The notes beneath the pieces were generated by a model. That model saw nothing but the letters and a program-made list of their open reading frames with translations, was not told where the DNA came from and searched no databases. A DNA stretch of 64,000 nt, taken from NCBI RefSeq assembly GCF_009791395.1, contig NZ_WSZK01000015.1, forward strand, positions 496,001 through 560,000. Reading direction: 5' to 3'. Positions 45,000 through 52,961 of this stretch are shown here, one piece after another. Position numbers and translations under genes: made by a program. The stretch is from Halomarina oriensis (lineage in GTDB: Archaea > Halobacteriota > Halobacteria > Halobacteriales > Haloarculaceae). Positions within the stretch are counted from its first letter, which is position 1, and every line of letters begins with the position of its first letter.

Positions 45000-45821
45000 T
45001 CAGCGGCGCTTCGGCATCGTCGAGAACCGCGTCGCGGACTCTCCCTCCGGTATCGTCGAGAGATGTGACGGGTTCCGACCTCGCTTCGGTATCGTCGAGA
45101 GACGACCCGACGACCCGCCGCTGTCCGTCGTCTCGTCCTCGTCGGTCTTTCGTTCGTCGTCCTCGTCGGCCTCGTCGGCCTCCTCCCCGACCCCCTCACG
45201 GAGTCGGTCGACGGCGTCTTCGACCTGCGAACGGAGCGAGGTGCCGGCGCTCGCTCCCTCGGCGTCGTCCGTCCCCGCGGTGGTCTCCTCGTCCGCGTCC
45301 GGGGCGTCGTCGCCGGTGTCCGCACCGTCTCCCTCGGCTGTGAACCGCTCGACGACCGTCTCGACGATGTCGTCGGCCACACCGCTCTCGGCGTCGTCCG
45401 TGTCCGACTCGTCGTCGGCCGTCGCCTCGTCGGATCCCGTCTCGTCGGCCTCGTCGTCGGTCGTGGCGTCGAGACCGAAGAGCGCCGGGAGTTCACGGCG
45501 GCGCTCGTCGGCGTCCGGGTCGTCCCACGAGTCGGCGAGTTTCGAGAGTCGGAGGAGCTGTCTGAGCTCGCGGACGTGCTCCTCGTCGCCCTCCGAGAGC
45601 GCCGTCACGATGGTGTCGTAGCCGTCCTCGCCGCCGAGGTCGACCGCGTCCAACAGCGTCTCGGAGTCGGCGTCCTCGACGATGGTGGACGCGGCACTGG
45701 CGACCGCACGGAGCGTCGGCGTCGCGCTCACCTCGCCGTCGTCGGCCGCCGCTTCGAGTGCGTCTCTCGCGTCCGCGAGCACCGCGTCGAGACGCGTCTC
45801 GACGTCCCGCTCTTCGCTCAT
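45000..45821 (-). CDS. Unknown acidic protein with three C-terminal STIPKR-like repeats
   Basis: A 273-residue protein. Residues 1-120 look like a helical repeat domain (LRAVASAASTIVEDADSETL and VRELRQLLRLSKLADSWDD). A long Asp/Glu-rich, probably unstructured part follows, a short helix (SLRSQVEDAVDRLREGVGEE), and a tail with three copies of a short motif: RLSTIPKRG, HLSTIPEGE and RFSTMPKRR. The motif is also visible at DNA level as three near-repeats. Last gene of the 45.0-47.5 kb cluster; no family recognised. Confidence 0.7.
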   Translation of the reverse strand: MSEERDVETRLDAVLADARDALEAAADDGEVSATPTLRAVASAASTIVEDADSETLLDAVDLGGEDGYDTIVTALSEGDEEHVRELRQLLRLSKLADSWDDPDADERRRELPALFGLDATTDDEADETGSDEATADDESDTDDAESGVADDIVETVVERFTAEGDGADTGDDAPDADEETTAGTDDAEGASAGTSLRSQVEDAVDRLREGVGEEADEADEDDERKTDEDETTDSGGSSGRLSTIPKRGRNPSHLSTIPEGESATRFSTMPKRR

Positions 45822-45822
45822 C

Positions 45823-46629
45823 TCACTCCTCGTCGTCCGTGGATTCGTCGGACTCGTCGCCCTCCTCGCCCAGCGATTCGACGATCTCGTCGGTCATCTC
45901 CTCGCGCGAGAGGTTCGCCTTCACGTCGGTCTCCTTGGCGACCGACTGGAGTTCGCGGTAGGACATCACGTCGAGGAGTTCACGGAGCGTCTCCTCGCGC
46001 AGGTCGCCGGCCCCCTCGGGCAGACTCCCACCGCTGTCGGCTTCGTCGGCCTCCGTCTCGGCGTCCTCGTCGGGCGTCTCCTCCTCACCCTCGGCCTCGG
46101 CGTCGTCCGCTGCCGACGCGTCGTCGTCGGTCACGCTCGAAGCGGCCTCGGAGGCGTCGGACGCGGTGTCCTCGGCCTCGTCGGCCGCCTCCGAAGCAGT
46201 CTCTTCGGCAGCGTCCGAGGCGGCTTCGGCAGCGTCCGACGCCCCGTCTGCGGCGTCCGAAGCGGCCTCGGACGCGTCGTCCGCGGTGCTCGACCCGTCG
46301 CCGAGGACCTGCTGGACGGCTTCCTCGGTGCCGACCTTCTTGAGGTCCTGTGCCAGTGAACTGAGCGCCTCCGTGTCGGAGAGCAGGTCCGTGATGGCCG
46401 ACCTGATGGCGGCGACGACCGACTGGAGGAGGTCGCGGAGGGAGAGGCCCTCGTCGACGCCGTCGCGGAGCGCTCCTTCGGCGGCGGCCCCGACCTGTGC
46501 GCCGATACGCCGTCCGGCACGGGAACCGATGGTCCGGCCGACCTGCGCGGCGACGTCGGCGTCGGTCAGTCGCTCTTCGACCTTGCCCGCGATGGCGTCG
46601 CCCAGCGAACTCGAACTACTCCCCGTCAT
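45823..46629 (-). CDS. Unknown Ala/Asp/Ser-rich protein with glycine zipper and SAP/Rho-N-like C-terminus
   Basis: A 268-residue protein from ATG 46629 (GTG 46632 is also possible). It has a glycine-zipper stretch (VGRTIGSRAGRRIGAQVGAA, about residues 30-50), helices through residue 110, a low-complexity Ala/Ser/Asp/Glu section (about 110-200), and a C-terminal helical unit (LREETLRELLDVMSYRELQS, then VAKETDVKANLSREEMTDEI) like Rho-N or SAP/HeH domains. It overlaps the preceding gene by 14 bases. Function unknown. Confidence 0.7.
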   Translation of the reverse strand: MTGSSSSSLGDAIAGKVEERLTDADVAAQVGRTIGSRAGRRIGAQVGAAAEGALRDGVDEGLSLRDLLQSVVAAIRSAITDLLSDTEALSSLAQDLKKVGTEEAVQQVLGDGSSTADDASEAASDAADGASDAAEAASDAAEETASEAADEAEDTASDASEAASSVTDDDASAADDAEAEGEEETPDEDAETEADEADSGGSLPEGAGDLREETLRELLDVMSYRELQSVAKETDVKANLSREEMTDEIVESLGEEGDESDESTDDEE

Positions 46630-46882
46630 CACTGCCTCCGACGTTCAGCAGTTGCTTCAACACCGTCGTCCCGATGGTCCGACCGAGGAGCGCACCGAGC
46701 AACCCACCGAGCAGTTCGCCGAGCCGTGCACCGACGGTCTCGCCGACACCGCCGTCGAGGTCGTCGTCGCCCTCGCCGGTGGCGAACGACTCGAGCGACG
46801 TCCCCTCGAACAGTTCCCCGTAGTCGAGTCCCTGGAGGAGTTCGACGACGTCGATACGGTCGGTGAGCGACTGGTCACTCAT
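46616..46882 (-). CDS. Unknown small glycine-zipper protein
   Basis: An 88-residue protein. The N-terminal 45 residues are acidic (MSDQSLTDRIDVVELLQGLD), and the second half is a hydrophobic glycine-zipper helix pair (VGETVGARLGELLGGLLGAL, then LGRTIGTTVLKQLLNVGG). The RTIG motif is shared with the next gene (VGRTIGS). Such zippers favour helix packing in membranes or oligomers. It overlaps the next gene by 14 bases and follows the previous by two. Confidence 0.7.
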   Translation of the reverse strand: MSDQSLTDRIDVVELLQGLDYGELFEGTSLESFATGEGDDDLDGGVGETVGARLGELLGGLLGALLGRTIGTTVLKQLLNVGGSDDGE

Positions 46883-46884
46883 CC

Positions 46885-47460
46885 CTACTCCTCGCTCTCC
46901 TCGTTTCCCTCGTCACTGTCACCCTCGTCGTCCTCGTCACTGTCCCCGGACTCCTCGTCGCTGTCGTCCATCAGGTCGTCGAGACCGAGCAGCTGCGTGA
47001 TGACGCCCGTGAGCACCTGCGTGAGAATCTCGCCGATGGGCATGTCGTCGATAGCGTCGCCGAGGTTCTCCTTGACGCTCTCGAACGCCGACCTGACCCT
47101 CTCGCCGATGTCGAAGTCCAGCGCGAGACCGTCGAGCAGCGATCCCAGACCGCCGTCGAGCAGCCCCGTGACCGCCGACAGGAGGTTACCGAGGAGGTTC
47201 CCGTCGCCCTCGACTGCGGAGACGTCCAGAACCAGTTCACTGAGCGTGACGTCGAGGCCCAGCAGGTTGAGGTCGAGTCCCTTCAGGTCGAGGAACAGCA
47301 CCTCGGTCCCCTCGTCTTCGTTTGCGACACCGTCGGCGGACATGTCCTCCAGCCGCTGGTTCTCGTCGCCCCCCTCGGACTCCTCGGCAGTCTCTTCGTC
47401 CTGTTCCTCGTTCTCGTCGCTCGACCCGCCGTCTGCTAGCAACACGGCCGTCTCATCCAT
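46885..47460 (-). CDS. Unknown protein with LDLNLLGL/GNLLGNLL domain
   Basis: A 191-residue protein with acidic ends and a central domain, LDLKGLDLNLLGLDVTLSEL, VLDVSAVEGDGNLLGNLLSA, VTGLLDGG. This pattern of repeated Leu-Gly strands also occurs in many bacterial exported proteins of unknown function; I recall it from those without a family name. No signal peptide is evident. First gene of the four-gene cluster; a small AT-rich patch (TTGATATGTAC, near 47490) about 30 bases upstream may be the promoter. Confidence 0.7.
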   Translation of the reverse strand: MDETAVLLADGGSSDENEEQDEETAEESEGGDENQRLEDMSADGVANEDEGTEVLFLDLKGLDLNLLGLDVTLSELVLDVSAVEGDGNLLGNLLSAVTGLLDGGLGSLLDGLALDFDIGERVRSAFESVKENLGDAIDDMPIGEILTQVLTGVITQLLGLDDLMDDSDEESGDSDEDDEGDSDEGNEESEE

Positions 47461-47624
47461 GATAACAGTGTCGCGGACTCGGCGGCGATTGATATGTACA
47501 CGGCTTGCCCAGCAATGCGAAAGCGGGGCGTGAGTGCCTCGCTGTCGGGACTATCACGAGAACGGGAGGTCGAAGGAAGCGACGGACCGACGGGGAGAGC
47601 GGTCGTCCGTCCACGCGAGGACGG

Positions 47625-48104
47625 TTACGCGTCCTCGCCGTAGTGACTCCGTTTCCGCCACATGAACTTCATGTCACCCGCGAACACCTCCTCGTCGTCC
47701 TGGTTGTGGACGTGGGTGTCGATGGTGACGATACCGGCGTCGTCACGCGAGGAGGGTTCTTTCTTGCCCGTACACTCGAACTCCGCCTGCAGCGTGTCGC
47801 CGATGAAGACGGGGTTCTTCAGGTCCATGTAGTTCATCCCGAGGAACGCGAAGACGGTGCGCTCGACGATGCCCGTTCGCTGGAACAGGCCCGTCGCAAC
47901 GATGAACGTCATCGGTCCCTGTGAGATACGGGCACCGTAGGGGCCGTCGTCGGAGTACTCCTTGTTCGTGTGGAGTTCCGTCCAGTCGCCCGTGAACATC
48001 GAGTGCATCACGAAGTCCGATTCCGTGATGGTCCGACCGGCACTCGTGAACGTCATCCCCTCCTCGATCTCCTCGAAGTAGTGTGGCTCGTAGCTGTACG
48101 GCAT
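47625..48104 (-). CDS. MaoC-like (R)-hydratase family protein
   Basis: A 159-residue hot-dog-fold protein. It starts YSYEPHYFEEIEEGMTFTSA, then GRTITESDFVMHSMFTGDWT and RISQGPMTFIVATGLFQRTG, the MaoC dehydratase pattern with the catalytic Asp/His region altered to TGDW..H. Members hydrate enoyl-CoA; near PaaK and the paa genes it may serve phenylacetate breakdown or fatty-acid metabolism. Start ATG 48104 is preferred over 48113. Confidence 0.85.
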   Translation of the reverse strand: MPYSYEPHYFEEIEEGMTFTSAGRTITESDFVMHSMFTGDWTELHTNKEYSDDGPYGARISQGPMTFIVATGLFQRTGIVERTVFAFLGMNYMDLKNPVFIGDTLQAEFECTGKKEPSSRDDAGIVTIDTHVHNQDDEEVFAGDMKFMWRKRSHYGEDA

Positions 48105-48222
48105 ACCTCTCACTCCGAAGGCGACGGCAAGAAGCTATCGTGGGAGAGAGTGACAACCGAATCGCGGCGTCCCGAGACGTAACGAGCGGGCGGAACGACT
48201 GGTCCGCCGCTGGGTGAGTGCA

Positions 48223-48229
48223 TTTATTA
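48223..48229 (+). promoter_or_regulatory. TATA box for the small membrane protein at 48252
   Basis: TTTATTA lies 23-29 bases before ATG 48252, consistent with a leaderless transcript. Pattern call. Confidence 0.5.
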
Positions 48230-48251
48230 CACTACCGTCCAGCCGTCGAAC

Positions 48252-48566
48252 ATGACTAGCAGCGAATCGGACTCGGCGTCGGCCACCTTCTACGCCGTGA
48301 CGGGCGTCGTCACGGCCGGGGTGGCGCTGTTCGTCGACCACGTTCTCTGGACGGTGGTCAACCTCGGGTTCAGTCCCGGAGTCCTCCTGGGGCTGCTCGC
48401 GCCGCTCGTCGTCGGCCTCGTTGGCGTCGGAGTCGGCTACGGTGCGGTGCGAGTACGCCACGAGCGCATCGGGTACGGCGTCATCGGACTCAACGTTCTC
48501 GCCGCGGTGCTTGGCGTCCTGTGGGGAATGGCGTTCGCACGAGGCGGGCTGTTCGGGACGGTCTGA
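48252..48566 (+). CDS. Small membrane protein, unknown
   Basis: A 104-residue protein with three predicted membrane helices (FYAVTGVVTAGVALFVDHVL; VLLGLLAPLVVGLVGVGVGY; GVIGLNVLAAVLGVLWGMAF). No family recognised. It lies between the MaoC-like gene and the convergent PaaK gene. A 7-bp inverted repeat with a 12-base loop (48641-48666) near the PaaK stop may terminate one or both genes. Confidence 0.65.
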   Translation: MTSSESDSASATFYAVTGVVTAGVALFVDHVLWTVVNLGFSPGVLLGLLAPLVVGLVGVGVGYGAVRVRHERIGYGVIGLNVLAAVLGVLWGMAFARGGLFGTV

Positions 48567-48661
48567 GTTCTCGGGTCGAAGCGACTGAAGGGAGTGCAGC
48601 GATGGTCCCGCGAGCGAACCCAGTGAGCGAGGGGGACCGAGGTAGACGAGCGAAGCGAAGT

Positions 48662-49948
48662 CTACCGATGGTCCCAGACGCGCTGGACCTTCCCCGTCTC
48701 CTGGCGTTCGATGCCGCCCGGTTCGCGGACGTCGACCTCGTCCGGTGAAAACGAGAGCTGTGCGTCCAGCCGCGAGCGGGCCTCCTCGCGCAGGTCGGTG
48801 GCGTCCCCGCCGTAGGTCGGCGACTCCTCCAGCGTGATGTGAATCTCGTCGAGTTCGTTCTCGCGGTAGAGGTCGATGCGGTACTGGGGCGCGAGCCCCT
48901 CGATTTCGAGGACCGTCGCCTCGATTTCTGACGGGTAGAGGTTGACGCCCCTCACGATGAGTAGGTCGTCGGTCCGGCCGGTGACGTTGTCCATCCTGAC
49001 CGTCGTTCGCCCGCAGTCACACTCCCCGCGTGTGAGCGTCGTCATGTCGCCGGTTCGATACCTGACGACGGGCATCCCCTGTTTCGTGAGCGTCGTGAAG
49101 ACGAGTTCGCCCTCCTCGCCGTCGGGGAGCACGTCACCCGTCTCGGGGTCGATGACCTCGGGGTAGAAGTGGTCCTCCCAGACGTGCAGGCCGTCCTGTG
49201 CCTCCGCACACTCGATGGAGACGCCGGGGCCGATGACCTCCGAGAGGCCGTAGATGTCGACCCCGGTCACGTCCAGTCGTTCCTCGATGGCCTCGCGCAT
49301 CGGGTCCGTGCAGGGTTCGGCCCCGAAGATGACCGTCGAGAGCGGGAGCGACCTGAGGTCGATACCCATCTCGTCGGCCTGCTCGGCGAGGTAGAGCGCG
49401 TAGGAGGGCGTGCAGGTCAGCGTCTCGCTGCCGAGGTCCGCGAGGAACTCCAGTTGACGTTTCGTCTGGCCGCCGCCGATGGGGATGACCGTCGCGCCGA
49501 GTTCGTCACAGCCGTGGTGGACGCCGAGACCGCCCGTGAACAGGCCGTAGCCGTAGGCGTTCTGGACACGACTCCCCTCGGTGACGCCCGCGGCGGTGAG
49601 CGAGCGAGCCATCACCTCACGCCACGTGTCGAGGTCCTTGCGCGTGTAGCCGACCACCTTCGGTTTCCCCGTCGTCCCCGAGGAGGCGTGCAGACAGCGC
49701 AGTTCGTCGTCGCCGACGGCGAACAGGCCCTCCGGGTAGTGGTCCCGCAGGTCCTCTTTCGTCGTGAACGGTAGCCGCGAGAGGTCCTCGACGCCGTCGA
49801 CGTCACTCGGCGAGATGCCCGCCTCGTCGAACTGCTCGCGGTAGAACGGGACGTTCTCGTAGACGGACGAGACCTGCTTGCGAAGGCGCTGGTCCTGGAG
49901 GTCGGTCAGCGCGTCTCGGTTGGTCGTCTCGATGTCGTTCCAGACCAT
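48662..49948 (-). CDS. paaK: Phenylacetate-CoA ligase
   Basis: Activates phenylacetate to phenylacetyl-CoA using ATP, 428 residues. The AMP-binding P-loop is HASSGTTGKPKVVGYTRKDL (about residues 86-105), followed by YGLSEVIGPGVSIECAE and the acidic-end motif YRTGDM, then the C-terminal RTDDLLIVRGVNLYPSEIEA. It is the entry step for the PaaABC epoxidase encoded 4.4 kb away. Confidence 0.94.
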   Translation of the reverse strand: MVWNDIETTNRDALTDLQDQRLRKQVSSVYENVPFYREQFDEAGISPSDVDGVEDLSRLPFTTKEDLRDHYPEGLFAVGDDELRCLHASSGTTGKPKVVGYTRKDLDTWREVMARSLTAAGVTEGSRVQNAYGYGLFTGGLGVHHGCDELGATVIPIGGGQTKRQLEFLADLGSETLTCTPSYALYLAEQADEMGIDLRSLPLSTVIFGAEPCTDPMREAIEERLDVTGVDIYGLSEVIGPGVSIECAEAQDGLHVWEDHFYPEVIDPETGDVLPDGEEGELVFTTLTKQGMPVVRYRTGDMTTLTRGECDCGRTTVRMDNVTGRTDDLLIVRGVNLYPSEIEATVLEIEGLAPQYRIDLYRENELDEIHITLEESPTYGGDATDLREEARSRLDAQLSFSPDEVDVREPGGIERQETGKVQRVWDHR

Positions 49949-50039
49949 GGCGGCCCGTCGTCGCGCCGTGCGAAAAGTGTGCGGGAAGCTGTCATCCGGC
50001 GGCCGACGCGCGGAGCGCGCCCGACTGGGGCCGGCGGTC

Positions 50040-50588
50040 TCAGCCGGGGAACTCGTGGTAGTTCAGGTCGCCCTCGTTCAGCTCCGAGCGGCGGCGTTCG
50101 AGGAACGAGTACACCGCACCGTGGGGTGCGCCGTCGAGTATCATCTCGATGGCCGAGCGAGCGGTCCGGACCTGCTCGGGACCGCCGATGAGTCCCACCG
50201 TCGACCCGTAGACGACGACGCTCGCGCCCGACAGTTCCTCCATCAGCTGACGGGTCCGGCCGTCCTCGCCGATGATCCGCCCCTTCTGTCGACGGAGGTC
50301 GTTCTTGTTGCGCGTGGCGGCGTCCAGGTCGACCAGTTCGAGCATCCGCATGTCGTCCTCAAGCAGCGAGAGAGCGTCTTCGGGGCGGAAGCCGCGACCG
50401 ATGGCCCGGACGATGTCGGGCGCTTTGAGACCCGTCAGCGGGTCGCCGACCTTCTCGACGGCGACCGACCCCGTCTCGGAGTCGATGTCGAGACGGACCT
50501 CCGCACGGGACTCGATCTCACGCATCGTCTCCCCGCCCTCGCCGATGAGGACGCCGATGCGGTCCTGCGGAATCGTCACGTGTTGCAT
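50040..50588 (-). CDS. KH-domain RNA-binding protein (Dim2/Pno1-like)
   Basis: A 182-residue protein with two KH domains; the first carries IPQDRIGVLIGEGGETMREI and the second RRQKGRIIGEDGRTRQLMEE, each with the GxxG loop. Archaeal homologues of Dim2/Pno1 act in small-subunit rRNA maturation. In many archaea this gene follows rio1 and eIF1A directly; here three genes separate it from rio1. Confidence 0.9.
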   Translation of the reverse strand: MQHVTIPQDRIGVLIGEGGETMREIESRAEVRLDIDSETGSVAVEKVGDPLTGLKAPDIVRAIGRGFRPEDALSLLEDDMRMLELVDLDAATRNKNDLRRQKGRIIGEDGRTRQLMEELSGASVVVYGSTVGLIGGPEQVRTARSAIEMILDGAPHGAVYSFLERRRSELNEGDLNYHEFPG

Positions 50589-50683
50589 GGGCGTGCTAAC
50601 TCGTGGAGCGGTTTAAGCGTTCCTCGGCACGTGGACGCGTCACACCCGGAGACGGCCGAGCCGAGGCGGCGGCGGCCGCTCGG

Positions 50684-51217
50684 TCACACGTCGCGGGCGT
50701 AGACCACGACGGGGTGGACCTCGCCGAACAGGTCGTCTTCCGACTCCCCGACCACCTCGAACCCACGTGACTCGTAGAACGCACGTGCGTGCTCGTTGGC
50801 CGCGAGCACTTCGAACTCGACGCGCTCGACACCAGCCTCGCGCAACGCGTCGAGCAGGCGCTCGAACAGCGCGCTCCCGATGCCCTCGCTCCACCGCTCG
50901 GGCGTGACGTAGAACGACGACCCGCTTCCGTAGCGCTCGGAGCGGACCGTCCCGGAGACGTAACCGACCACCTCGCCTCCCGACTCGGCGACGAAGTAGA
51001 CCACGTCGTCGCTCCGGACCGCTCGGGCGACGGACTCGGGGGCGTACCACCGGTCGAGGACGCGCTCGACGGTCGCCTCGTCGAGGAAGTCGTCGTAGGC
51101 GGCGTGCCACCCGGCGCTGGCGATGCGACGGATGGCCGTGACGTCGTCGACCGTGGCCTCGCGGACGGTGACGTCGGCGGGCAGGGGACGCGGTTCGGTC
51201 GTGGACCAGTCGGTCAT
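50684..51217 (-). CDS. GNAT N-acetyltransferase
   Basis: A 177-residue acetyltransferase. It shows VREATVDDVTAIRRIASAGW at the start, the region EVVGYVSGTVRSERYGSGSS, the acetyl-CoA loop ERWSEGIGSALFERLLDALR (about residues 106-125), and NEHARAFYESRGFEVVGESE. Substrate unknown. It is one of the genes between the KH gene and rio1, and may be an insertion into that conserved group. Confidence 0.85.
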   Translation of the reverse strand: MTDWSTTEPRPLPADVTVREATVDDVTAIRRIASAGWHAAYDDFLDEATVERVLDRWYAPESVARAVRSDDVVYFVAESGGEVVGYVSGTVRSERYGSGSSFYVTPERWSEGIGSALFERLLDALREAGVERVEFEVLAANEHARAFYESRGFEVVGESEDDLFGEVHPVVVYARDV

Positions 51218-51308
51218 GGCGGTCGTTCTCGGAGTAGCGGTTTCAGCGTTTCCGGTCGGGGTCGTCGACCGGTCAACAGCTATCCGTGCGTGTCGTGTCG
51301 GCTACGGT

Positions 51309-51482
51309 ATGGTCTCCGAAATCGCCCTCCGAGGAATCGCCTGCGGCGTCGCCTACTTCGTCACCGCGGCGACGTTGCGGTACACGCTCGACCCACCGAC
51401 GCTGACGTATCCGGTCCTCGCGGGCGTCCTCGTCTTCTCCTCGGCGTTCCTGTTCCGAGCGCGGACGGGGCAGACGGCCTGA
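51309..51482 (+). CDS. Small two-helix membrane protein
   Basis: A 57-residue protein, MVSEIALRGIACGVAYFVTA followed by a second helix LTYPVLAGVLVFSSAFLFRA. It is short but has a good start (ATG 51309), membrane-type composition and a stop 12 bases from the end of the convergent TrpRS gene. Function unknown. Confidence 0.55.
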   Translation: MVSEIALRGIACGVAYFVTAATLRYTLDPPTLTYPVLAGVLVFSSAFLFRARTGQTA

Positions 51483-51494
51483 GTCGGAGTCGCT

Positions 51495-52694
51495 TCAGAC
51501 CGGTCGCACGCCGGGGCCGAGTCCGACCGCCGCGAGCGCTCGTTCGCGTTCGGCGTCGGTCAGTCGGTACGGTTCGAGCGCGTCGTCGAGTGCGTCGTCG
51601 CTCGGGCGGCGTGACTGGTGGGCCTCCAGAAACGTGGCGATACGGTCGACGGCGTGGTCTTTGAGTTCGCCCGTCAGCAACTCGCCCGAGCGGTACTCTC
51701 GGTCCAGTCGTCCCAACACACTGTCGTCCGGTTCGAAGACCGCCCGGAGGTACTGGAAGGCGACGTCCACCGCGGGGTCGCCGCCGTGTTCGCGGTGGGC
51801 GTCGAGGCTGTCCCGGCCGCCGGAGTAGGCGTGTTCCATCAGTACCTCGCGGACCGTCTCGCGGTCGGCCGTGAGGTCGATTCGGGGCGCGTCGTCGGAG
51901 GAGTTCATCTTCCCCGGCCCCGACAGCGCGGGGAGGAACTTCGCCAGCAGCGCACCGGGCTTGGTGACCGGGAAGCGCTCTTTGGCGGCTAAATCGCGAG
52001 CGAGGCGGACGTGCGGGTCCTGGTCGACGGCGATGGGGACGGTGGTCGGGTGGGGGCCGTCGACGAACTGCGGGAGCAGGAGGTGGGCGGCCTGCATCGC
52101 CGGGTAGAACGACGCGCCGACGTTCTCGGCCGCGCCGTAGACGGCCTCGTAGGTCGCGGGGGTCACGTCCTTCGCCAGCGCCGTCGCCAGCGGGTAGAGC
52201 ACGTCGGCGTCGGCGGTGTCGACGACGACGGTCGTCAGGTCGGGGTCGAAGCCGAACCCGAGCACGTCCCGGAGGTTCTCGCGGGTGTACGCGCGTGTCT
52301 CGGCGAGCGTCTGCTCGCGGGTGCAGTACTTCTCGTCGTCGCTCAGCGGGACGAGGACGTGCGCGTCGAACGACGCCTGCAGGTACCGTGCCAGCGAGAA
52401 CGCGACGACGTGGCCGAGATGCATCGGGCCGGAGGGACCGACGCCGGTGACGACGGAGACGCGCTCCCCCGCCTCGGCGGCGGCGAGAAACCGGTCGAGG
52501 TCACGCCCCGCGTAGGCGCGCCCGCGACGAATCAGCGGCGGCGCGTCCGGGAACCGGTCGCGCTGGTCGTCGGTCAGCGGGTCGGCCCCGAACTCACCGA
52601 CGAGACGGTCGTACTCGTCGGGGGGCTCGGTGGTCGAAGGGTCCGCGGACTGGTCGGTCGGCCGTGCGTCGGTCGTGTTGGTGTCGTCGTGCAT
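51495..52694 (-). CDS. trpS: Tryptophan-tRNA ligase
   Basis: Charges tRNA-Trp. The 399-residue class I synthetase has the HIGH-type motif GPSGPMHLGH at residues 86-95 and the KMSKS-type motif KMNSS near residue 270. The first 25 residues are an acidic, low-complexity extension. Start ATG 52694 is preferred; the open frame extends upstream through GC-rich DNA. A 24-codon Trp-containing leader frame and hairpins lie just upstream and suggest regulation by Trp supply. Confidence 0.93.
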   Translation of the reverse strand: MHDDTNTTDARPTDQSADPSTTEPPDEYDRLVGEFGADPLTDDQRDRFPDAPPLIRRGRAYAGRDLDRFLAAAEAGERVSVVTGVGPSGPMHLGHVVAFSLARYLQASFDAHVLVPLSDDEKYCTREQTLAETRAYTRENLRDVLGFGFDPDLTTVVVDTADADVLYPLATALAKDVTPATYEAVYGAAENVGASFYPAMQAAHLLLPQFVDGPHPTTVPIAVDQDPHVRLARDLAAKERFPVTKPGALLAKFLPALSGPGKMNSSDDAPRIDLTADRETVREVLMEHAYSGGRDSLDAHREHGGDPAVDVAFQYLRAVFEPDDSVLGRLDREYRSGELLTGELKDHAVDRIATFLEAHQSRRPSDDALDDALEPYRLTDAERERALAAVGLGPGVRPV

Positions 52695-52756
52695 CTGGAT
52701 GCTGAGAGTACCGGTCGGTCGTGGGCGAGCGAGCGTCGGAGAACAGCGAGTGAGCG

Positions 52757-52777
52757 CCCGGCGTGCGTCCGACCGGG
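52757..52777 (-). repeat. Hairpin immediately after the Trp leader stop codon
   Basis: CCCGG (52757-52761) pairs with CCGGG (52773-52777) around an 11-base loop. On the transcript this hairpin begins at the base directly after the leader peptide's TAA and ends 63 bases before the trpS start. With the upstream hairpin it gives a two-hairpin leader. Confidence 0.5.
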
Positions 52778-52852
52778 TTAGGCCGCGGCGGGGACGACGA
52801 CGGGACTGTCCGCTGGCGAGGGGGCGTGCCAGTGCCAGCGGACACCGTGCAT
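52778..52852 (-). CDS. Trp-containing leader peptide upstream of trpS
   Basis: A 24-codon frame from ATG 52852 reading MHGVRWHWHAPSPADS and ending PAAA-TAA, with two Trp codons separated by one His codon. Trp is rare, and two in 24 codons ahead of a tryptophanyl-tRNA synthetase gene is the hallmark of amino-acid-responsive leaders. A T-rich promoter-like box lies 25-32 bases before the ATG. The frame is too short to prove translation. Confidence 0.5.
   Translation of the reverse strand: MHGVRWHWHAPSPADSPVVVPAAA
52807..52844 (-). promoter_or_regulatory. Perfect 11-bp inverted repeat spanning the Trp codons of the leader
   Basis: TGTCCGCTGGC (52807-52817) and GCCAGCGGACA (52834-52844) pair perfectly around a 16-base loop. 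In the trpS leader RNA one Trp codon lies in the stem and the other in the loop, so a ribosome stalled at Trp would disrupt the hairpin. This is a candidate attenuation device. Confidence 0.55.
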
Positions 52853-52876
52853 GGTCGAACGGAGACCGCGGAGTCG

Positions 52877-52884
52877 AAAAAGCG
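52877..52884 (-). promoter_or_regulatory. AT-rich promoter-like box for the trpS leader
   Basis: The minus strand reads CTTTTTCG 25-32 bases before the leader ATG, the spacing of a leaderless haloarchaeal transcript. It is a weak TATA match. Confidence 0.35.
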
Positions 52885-52961
52885 TGTCGCTGTCCGGGCG
52901 ACCGGAGTGGGTCGGAGAGTGGCGAGACGAGATGCAACGAGAGGGGACGGGAGCCGTCGGA

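Noticed and set aside
45823-46629. Ala/Ser/Asp repeat region as a DNA-level tandem repeat or phasin gene
   Set aside because: The repeats are compositional rather than exact, and I see no phasin signature.
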